Below are positions 58,521-64,000 of a DNA stretch of 64,000 bases, in pieces (the stretch's first letter is position 1; each line of letters opens with the position of its first letter). The DNA is from Psychrobacter arcticus 273-4. GTDB lineage: Bacteria > Pseudomonadota > Gammaproteobacteria > Pseudomonadales > Moraxellaceae. The notes beneath the pieces were generated by a model that had not been told where the DNA came from, searched no databases, and saw nothing but the letters and a program-made list of their open reading frames with translations. The translations under genes and the position numbers were made by a program. Where the stretch lies: contig NC_007204.1 in assembly GCF_000012305.1 (NCBI RefSeq), positions 682,001 through 746,000 on the forward strand, written 5' to 3'.

Positions 58521-58931
58521 GTGGTAGGACGCGCGACCAAGATTCACTTAGCGGTTGATGCTCATGGCAACCCCATCACTTTTATCTTATCAGATGGCAC
58601 CATTCACGATGTGAAGGTGGCACCAGACTTAATGGATAAGATGGATTTAAGCGATACAGACATTCTATGTGCCGATAAGGGCTATGATTCTGATGCGCTA
58701 CGAACCCATATTAAACAAGCTGGTTGCTGTGATAACATTCCTCGTAAACAGAATACTAAGTCCACCAACAACCATATGGACTGGCACTTGTACAAGGCGC
58801 GACACTTAGTAGAAAATGCTTTTGCTAAGTTAAAAAACTACAGAGCGGTTGCAACCAGATTTGATAAGCTCAAGCAGAGTTATGAGAATACGGTGGCCCT
58901 TGCTTGTGCTTATCTTTGGTTGAAATTATGA
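58521..58931 (+). pseudogene. IS5-family transposase fragment
   Basis: 136 codons starting TKIHLAVDAHGNPI, with the second catalytic Asp in LCADKGYDSD and the Glu in HLVENAFAKLKNYR. The N-terminal third with helix-turn-helix and first Asp is lost, so not an active transposase. The fragment abuts the dsbA-like gene upstream region. Confidence 0.85.
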
Positions 58932-58949
58932 ATGTTCAACACGGCCTAG
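58521..58949 (+). mobile_element. 5'-truncated IS5-family insertion sequence
   Basis: Only the 3' part remains: the DDE transposase C-terminal part (to 58931) plus the right terminal repeat TGAATGTTCAACACGGCC (58932-58949). The left end and transposase N-terminus are missing. Confidence 0.8.
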
Positions 58950-59226
58950 TATTTATTTTTTGTTTAATATAAATTTCAACAAAATGTCTAGCAGTGAATA
59001 AGATAGGATAAACTGCTGTATCTATGCTCCAAAGAAAAGCTTGTTTAGGTGTGATACTATCAATCTCAGGATTGTATTGAGATAAGATCGATTCTAACAT
59101 TACCAACGTAGCTGATTGGTAACCTTCAATATGAGCAAACATTCCTCTCCAGCCATTGTTCCCAACACAAGCGTTAAGTTGAAAGTTTTTTTGCTCGTTA
59201 CGAAATAAATCTGCTGTTTCACTCAT
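58936..59226 (-). pseudogene. Unknown small gene truncated by the IS5-family element
   Basis: 96 codons; the last five (NTRPC) and the stop are encoded by the IS terminal repeat, so the native 3' end is gone. The remaining part ends in YPILFTARHFVEIYIKQKI, a pattern like the RHxxE(L/I) helix of HEPN-like helical proteins. An AGAAAAAAATG start with a weak ribosome-binding site at 59226. Family not firmly recognised. Confidence 0.65.
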
Positions 59227-59316
59227 TTTTTTCTCTATTCCCAGTTAACGCATTTAAACTATATTGTTACTATATTGCACAGAATTTAATAAACAAAAAA
59301 TGAGTTATTTTTATAA

Positions 59317-59660
59317 ATATAATCAGTTCAATATAAAATCGATACCGCCCATATCATAAAACAGTTTATCTAAGTTATTCTCCATCCATCTTTGACATCA
59401 AAATTCAATCTGCGTCCACTTTCGTTCGATGGGGTTTAAGCCAGAGCTATAAGGTGGCAACCAAAGAATGCGATGGCCGGGTCTATTGAGCGGTTTTTGG
59501 ATACGTTTATGAAAGCTTGTCACTCGAGCCCAGCTCTCGTCTTTCACTTGGGCAAAGCACTGCTTTATCCTCGCTCATATCCATAACAATCACGAATGGT
59601 CTTTTTAATCTATACCTCTCACTGTAAGCAATGATAAATTGTTGAGAGGCTACTGTGAAT
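59317..59660 (-). mobile_element. IS630-family transposase wreck
   Basis: On the minus strand HRILWLPPYSSGLNPIERKW is the C-terminal signature of IS630/Tc1-type DDE transposases, followed by a stop soon after (TQIEF*). Upstream frames shift (KRPFVIVMDMSED in another frame). The end at 59317 has an ATAATCAGTTCAATATAAAA terminus. Non-functional. Confidence 0.8.
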
Positions 59661-59704
59661 TTACGGTATACGGTTGTGCTAGCGACACAATTCTATGTCA
59701 TGTT

Positions 59705-60676
59705 ATGATGGCGCCAGCATGGGCAATAGATATGGATATTACCACGTTTATTGATGACCGCCTTTATATTCATAAGCTGAGACTGACTGCGGTGTATATT
59801 AAAGACTCACAGAGCTACCATTTTTCAGCGCAAGCACCAAAGCGCGATATCAGCTTGCCGATGGCGATTGTCATTGCCATCACGGTGCATGCGTTGATTA
59901 TTTTTGGTGTCAGTTTTTCGATGGGGCAAGACCCTGCCGGATTGATGCAAGACGTTGCTAAAGCCCTGACGGATAATATGCAGCCAAATGAAGATGCGCA
60001 GTTTATTGCCAATGCTTCACAGCAAGGCGGCGGCACCGTGCAAGAGCAATTGCGCCAAGAAACCGACCAAAGCAGTCCTTTGTCCGCTGAACAAATGAGT
60101 GAGACGCAAGATGTGATTCGCTTGCAGCGGCAAGTGCGCCAGCAGCGTTATCAAGAAAGCTACCTGCGCACGACGCTAAGCTGGCGTCACGCAAGCGTAG
60201 AGTCTGATAATGACAGTAAGCAAGCGCAAGATGATATGAGGGTGCAAGAAGAGCGCCTGCGTAAGCAAATCGCTACCTTGGAGGCACAGCTGTCTCAGCG
60301 TCAACAAACCTATGCCACCAAATCAAAAGTGGTGACCATGGACAGTAACTCAACGACACATGGCGCCGCGGCAGATTATATCAATACCTTTCGTGAGCAC
60401 GTTGAGCGCGTTGGCAACCTACAATATCCTGCCCAAGCACGAGCGCAAAGTATTACGGGCGAAGTGCGCTTGATGGTGATCATTGCCAACGACGGTAATA
60501 TCAAGGCCATCCGTTTGCTTGAGAGCTCAAATTCAACCATCTTAGATGAGGCGGCTAAACAATCAGTTAGACAAGCCGCGCCATTTGGTAAATTTACCGC
60601 GGACATGAAAGACATCGTTGAATTGCGTCTGATACGTACCTATCGTTATAGTGATACGGTAGAAGTGACGTATTAA
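59705..60676 (+). CDS. TonB-like energy transducer
   Basis: 323 residues from the ATG at 59705; a TTG at 59639 lies in IS630-derived sequence, and a later ATG at 59732 is possible. No strong ribosome-binding site for any of them. One membrane helix at about 52-72 (IVIAITVHALIIFGVSF), then a Gln/Glu/Arg-rich periplasmic spacer with coiled-coil character instead of the Pro-rich one of classical TonB, and a C-terminal TonB domain (YPAQARAQSITGEV ... ILDEAAKQSVRQAAPF). Transfers proton-motive energy to outer-membrane receptors or other envelope machinery. No exbB/exbD beside it. Confidence 0.85.
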   Translation: MMAPAWAIDMDITTFIDDRLYIHKLRLTAVYIKDSQSYHFSAQAPKRDISLPMAIVIAITVHALIIFGVSFSMGQDPAGLMQDVAKALTDNMQPNEDAQFIANASQQGGGTVQEQLRQETDQSSPLSAEQMSETQDVIRLQRQVRQQRYQESYLRTTLSWRHASVESDNDSKQAQDDMRVQEERLRKQIATLEAQLSQRQQTYATKSKVVTMDSNSTTHGAAADYINTFREHVERVGNLQYPAQARAQSITGEVRLMVIIANDGNIKAIRLLESSNSTILDEAAKQSVRQAAPFGKFTADMKDIVELRLIRTYRYSDTVEVTY

Positions 60677-60742
60677 TACCAGCAGCCCTGCATTTTTACA
60701 GTATTAAATAGATAACACACAGATATAGAGTAAAGAGTTTAT

Positions 60743-61618
60743 ATGGAATTTTTAGGTTTTACCCTTGATGTTGCCACCTTAACCAATAACGCTTTGAGCC
60801 TTGCTGCCAAAGTTGCGTTAGCGCTGCTAATATTCATTGTAGGGCGCTGGCTTGCCAAAAAAGCGGTGACATTCACGCATAAGATTATGTTGCGCAGTCA
60901 CTTAGATGATACAGTCGCCAATTTTTTAGGTCGGCTCATCTATGGCATGTTACTAGTGATAGTAGTGTTGGCAGCGCTGAGTAAAGTTGGGGTACAAACC
61001 ACCTCGGTCGTTGCTATCTTAGGCGGTGCAGCGGTTGCGATTGGTTTATCGCTTAAAGATCAGCTGTCTAATTTTGCAGCGGGCATTATGATTGTCACCT
61101 TTCGCCCCTTTGTACGCGGCGACTATGTGCAAATCAGTAGTTATACAGGCACCGTGACAGAAATTACCTTGGTTAATACCCATCTAACGACGATTAATAA
61201 TCATGATGTTATCATTCCTAATAGTGATATCACCACTTCAGCGGTCATCAATTACACCGCATTGCCCAACCGCCGCGTCGATATCACCGTTGGTATTGGT
61301 TATGATGCTGATATCAAAACTGCCAAAGATGTTATGCTAAATTTGGCAATCAGCAATCCGAAGGCGTTTACTGATCCTGCACCGGTTATCCGCGTTACCA
61401 ACTTGGGCGATAACTCCGTTGATTTAACCTTGAATGTTTGGACAACCAATGATGATTGGTGGTCAATGCAGTGCGATCTATTGGAACAGTTTAAATATGC
61501 GCTAGACGATAATAAAATTGATATTCCATTCCCGCAGCGCAATGTCCATGTTAAAGGACTTGACCAGATGATTAATCAAATGGATCAAGCGCAAAAACTG
61601 CTAACGAAAAAAGATTAA
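60743..61618 (+). CDS. mscS: Small-conductance mechanosensitive channel
   Basis: 291 residues, E. coli MscS is 286. Three N-terminal helices; the pore-lining third helix is Gly/Ala-rich (VAILGGAAVAIGLSLKDQLSNFAAG), followed by the beta domain FRPFVRGDYVQI and C-terminal alpha/beta cage. Opens under membrane tension to release solutes in osmotic downshock. Converges with ybeY, sharing 4 bp at the stops. Confidence 0.95.
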   Translation: MEFLGFTLDVATLTNNALSLAAKVALALLIFIVGRWLAKKAVTFTHKIMLRSHLDDTVANFLGRLIYGMLLVIVVLAALSKVGVQTTSVVAILGGAAVAIGLSLKDQLSNFAAGIMIVTFRPFVRGDYVQISSYTGTVTEITLVNTHLTTINNHDVIIPNSDITTSAVINYTALPNRRVDITVGIGYDADIKTAKDVMLNLAISNPKAFTDPAPVIRVTNLGDNSVDLTLNVWTTNDDWWSMQCDLLEQFKYALDDNKIDIPFPQRNVHVKGLDQMINQMDQAQKLLTKKD

Positions 61619-62235
61619 TTATAAGGGTTTGGGATATTGAGCCCTGCCAAAATTTCAATCTCAAAGCGCTCCATCTCATCTTGCTCGGCTTGTCCGAGCT
61701 CATGGTCGAAACCGAGCAGGTGCAGTATGCCATGGACTAATAAGTGATTGATATGTTGCACTGCCGCTTTATTTTGCTCTGCTGCTTCACGTACCATGAC
61801 AGCATGGCAAATGACCAGCTCGCCAAGTGGTAGCGTTGGCATCAGTCCAATAATTGCTGCTGGCAAGTCGCTTGGGTAGGAGAGGATGTTGGTTGCATAG
61901 TCTTTTTGCCGTGCTTCCAAATTCAGCTCGCGACCTTCATCCTCATCCGTAATATAAATATCTAACGCTTTAATCTTCTCTTGCCACTGTTCAGTATCGA
62001 TATCGTCAAAGTACGGCAATATCAGACCTTTTTTTACCCGTTCATCGATATAGTCTAACGTTGCCATCATCACAGATAGCAGCTGCTCACGATGATAAAA
62101 GCCATCTAACACCTCGTCATCAATATTGTCACTGGCACTGATATCGAGCGTGTCTAAGCTTTCGCTATCATTAAAATGGTTATTAATATTATCGTCAATA
62201 TTGTTGTGAGTATCGTTATGGTTGGCTTGGCTCAT
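61615..62235 (-). CDS. ybeY: Endoribonuclease YbeY (rRNA maturation factor)
   Basis: 206 residues; other YbeY are about 155. Zinc-dependent single-strand RNase for 16S rRNA 3' processing and ribosome quality control. The zinc motif HGILHLLGFDH (His, His, His) is complete near residue 170. The first ~45 residues are an Asn/Asp-rich extension encoded by an AT-rich repeat-like stretch. Follows phoH/ybeZ, as in most proteobacteria, but with a hairpin terminator in the 100-bp gap. Confidence 0.94.
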   Translation of the reverse strand: MSQANHNDTHNNIDDNINNHFNDSESLDTLDISASDNIDDEVLDGFYHREQLLSVMMATLDYIDERVKKGLILPYFDDIDTEQWQEKIKALDIYITDEDEGRELNLEARQKDYATNILSYPSDLPAAIIGLMPTLPLGELVICHAVMVREAAEQNKAAVQHINHLLVHGILHLLGFDHELGQAEQDEMERFEIEILAGLNIPNPYN

Positions 62236-62281
62236 GCCCTAATCCTTTTATTTCTATGTCAATTAAAAAGTATCTAATAAT

Positions 62282-62310
62282 AAAAAACCGGATATCAAAT
62301 CCGGTTTTTT
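62282..62310 (-). terminator. Rho-independent terminator between ybeZ and ybeY
   Basis: AAAAAACCGGAT / ATCCGGTTTTTT, 5-nt loop; read on the minus strand it ends in a U-run. It lies between two genes normally co-transcribed, so it may attenuate ybeY. Confidence 0.85.
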
Positions 62311-62335
62311 TCCAATATGCGTCTATTAAGAGAGA

Positions 62336-63433
62336 TTAAAGTTTGGCTGCGGCACCAGCAACTGCCTGTTTGCGCTCTTGCTCTTTAAGACGCTCAAACT
62401 TGCGCTTTTCCTGCAAGGCAAACTGCTCATCATCAAAGACATCATAAGCCTCAACGATTTTTTGTACCAACTGATGGCGCACGACGTCTTTTGAATCGAA
62501 TTTTGTGATATGAATCTCTTCAATACCACTTAAGATTTCCATCGCTTGTGCCAACCCTGACTTACTGCCACGTGGCAAATCGACCTGTGTAATATCACCG
62601 GTAATCACCGCACGTGAGCCAAAGCCTAAACGTGTCAAAAACATCTTCATCTGTTCAGGTGTGGTATTTTGCGCTTCATCTAAAATGACAAATGAGTTAT
62701 TAAGCGTACGACCACGCATATAAGCAAGTGGGGCAACTTCAATGATTTGCTTCTCAAGCATTTTACCCACTTTTTCGAACCCAAGCATCTCATATAGCGC
62801 ATCATATAAAGGACGCAAATATGGATCAATCTTTTGGGTTAAATCACCGGGTAAGAAGCCCAGTTTTTCGCCAGCTTCTACCGCAGGACGTACGAGCAAA
62901 ATACGCTCAATTTCATTGCGCTCAATCATATCAACCGCACAAGCAACCGCGAGATAGGTCTTGCCGGTACCGGCAGGTCCGATACCGAAAGATACATCAG
63001 ACGATAAAATGTCTCTGACATAACGCTGCTGATTGCCACCGCGTGGGATGATCTTTCCATTACGCGTACGCAAGCTGATAGGTGTAAAATCACTTGGGGC
63101 GTCTAAATTTTTCTCTTCATCCACTAATCGCACTGCATCTTCTTCGATATCCTCATCGCGCGAGAGACTCGATTGGATGATGAGGTGTAGCTCTTCTGCA
63201 CTGATGTCTTTGGTGTTCTGCGCTTCGTCGACCATTTTATAAATAATACGTTCGCCGCGCTCGACACCCAATATATCGCCACTCAGACAAAAATCACCTT
63301 GGCGTTGGTTGATTTTAATATCGAGTCGTTGTTGAATGTATTTCATGTGATTGTTGTATTCGCCAAGCACGGTTTTGAGCTGTGCTGGGGTCAAGGATTC
63401 AAATTTTATGCGGCGGCTCATGGAGTCAGTCAA
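62336..63433 (-). CDS. ybeZ: PhoH-like ATPase (YbeZ)
   Basis: 365 residues from a TTG at 63433, chosen because AAGGA sits 7 nt upstream; the ATG at 63421 lacks one. P-loop ATPase domain: Walker A GPAGTGKTYLA, LVRPAVEAGEKLGFLPGD, Walker B FVILDEAQNTTPEQMKMFLTR and GDITQVDLP. The N-terminal ~100 residues are the KH-like region seen in YbeZ. Partner of YbeY in rRNA processing. Upstream, beyond a MITE, the window ends before another gene. Confidence 0.93.
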   Translation of the reverse strand: MTDSMSRRIKFESLTPAQLKTVLGEYNNHMKYIQQRLDIKINQRQGDFCLSGDILGVERGERIIYKMVDEAQNTKDISAEELHLIIQSSLSRDEDIEEDAVRLVDEEKNLDAPSDFTPISLRTRNGKIIPRGGNQQRYVRDILSSDVSFGIGPAGTGKTYLAVACAVDMIERNEIERILLVRPAVEAGEKLGFLPGDLTQKIDPYLRPLYDALYEMLGFEKVGKMLEKQIIEVAPLAYMRGRTLNNSFVILDEAQNTTPEQMKMFLTRLGFGSRAVITGDITQVDLPRGSKSGLAQAMEILSGIEEIHITKFDSKDVVRHQLVQKIVEAYDVFDDEQFALQEKRKFERLKEQERKQAVAGAAAKL

Positions 63434-63682
63434 GCGATTATCCTTATATTGGTTGCCCGCTGCTATGGTTATTGCTTTTATGCTGCATAGTCAAACGGGC
63501 TTCAGAGATAAAATAGTGAGTCGTGCTTTATGTTCTTTGGTTTATTGCTTTTAGTGTAGGGCTTTTAGATAACAGAAAATGACGGCAAAGCAGCGGTTAG
63601 TTTAATGAATAGTAAGTTTGATGAATAATAAGTAAATGTCCTGCCTTCATTATGGTAGATAGATTTGAAATTTCAAGCTATA

Positions 63683-63820
63683 TATAGTCGGTGAAAAGTA
63701 ATATCGATACAACAGGTACTACTGGTGCAAATTTTTCTTGCTTGCTGTGCCTACGCAGACAGAGGCGGCAAAAAATTTACACCAGCAATACGGTAGCGAC
63801 TTTAAAGTATTTCAACTATA
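63683..63820 (+). repeat. 138-bp MITE-like repeat, copy C
   Basis: Third full-length copy, same orientation as the one at 10186, with the same ends and a handful of substitutions. Located about 250 bp upstream of ybeZ. The 63434-63682 and 63821-64000 flanks hold no gene I can support. Confidence 0.85.
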
Positions 63821-64000
63821 GATGTAAGCACGGCTTTGTTTTTGTATGGTGATTGCAACGATAGACGAAAGCATTCAGCAGTCACACTGAAAGAATTTTT
63901 TATAGCTGCTATGGATACCGTCAAGACCACAGAATGATAGGAGATTTGTGGTAATCTATTATCTAGGTGATAACGCTATAGTGAGTTTTAAGTGAAAGAA

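Overview
The window reads as chromosome from a gamma-proteobacterium of the Moraxellaceae, most likely Psychrobacter. I infer this from the fused nuoCD within a complete 13-gene nuo operon, the dut / phosphohexomutase / argB order shared with Pseudomonas and relatives, the protein sequences, and a moderately AT-rich composition. I made no database comparison. No rRNA, tRNA or CRISPR array was seen.

Layout. 1-1567: 5' part of leuS (minus). 1738-4991: a two-gene unit of a large NACHT NTPase with C-terminal pentapeptide repeats, a candidate NLR-like immune protein, overlapping an ArsC/Spx-like gene by 4 bp. 5068-12393 (all minus): argB, a phosphomannomutase/phosphoglucomutase, dut, mgtE and rep. 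13360-29694: nuoA, B, CD, E-N encoding respiratory complex I, preceded by a 966-bp gap and closed by a strong terminator. 30007-31757: fpr and an unrecognised gene. 31905-33321: a scar holding a structured sequence, a 5'-truncated IS3-family element and a broken exbD.

33517-57163 is an anaerobic nitrate-respiration island: narK1, narL/narX (minus), narK2, narGHJI, a parvulin-type isomerase, the molybdenum-cofactor genes moeA-moaA-moaB-mobA-moaC-moaD-moaE, and the molybdate transporter genes modA and modB (no modC). A hemerythrin-like protein and a CopD-like membrane protein follow. The genes form one physiological module: two nitrate/nitrite transporters, a nitrate sensor pair, the membrane nitrate reductase, a probable maturation factor, synthesis of its molybdenum cofactor, and molybdate uptake.

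57307-59640: a PACE-type efflux gene, a DsbA-family gene, an IS5-family fragment that truncates a small unknown gene, and an IS630 wreck. 59705-63433: a TonB-like protein, an MscS channel, ybeY and phoH/ybeZ.

Three 138-bp copies of one short repeat (10186, 29749, 63683) look like non-autonomous mobile elements. At least three degenerate relatives sit in other gaps. Points most worth a second look are the NACHT-pentapeptide protein and its overlap with the ArsC-like gene, the 138-bp repeat family, a heptanucleotide repeat running into the moaE start codon, and modAB without modC.
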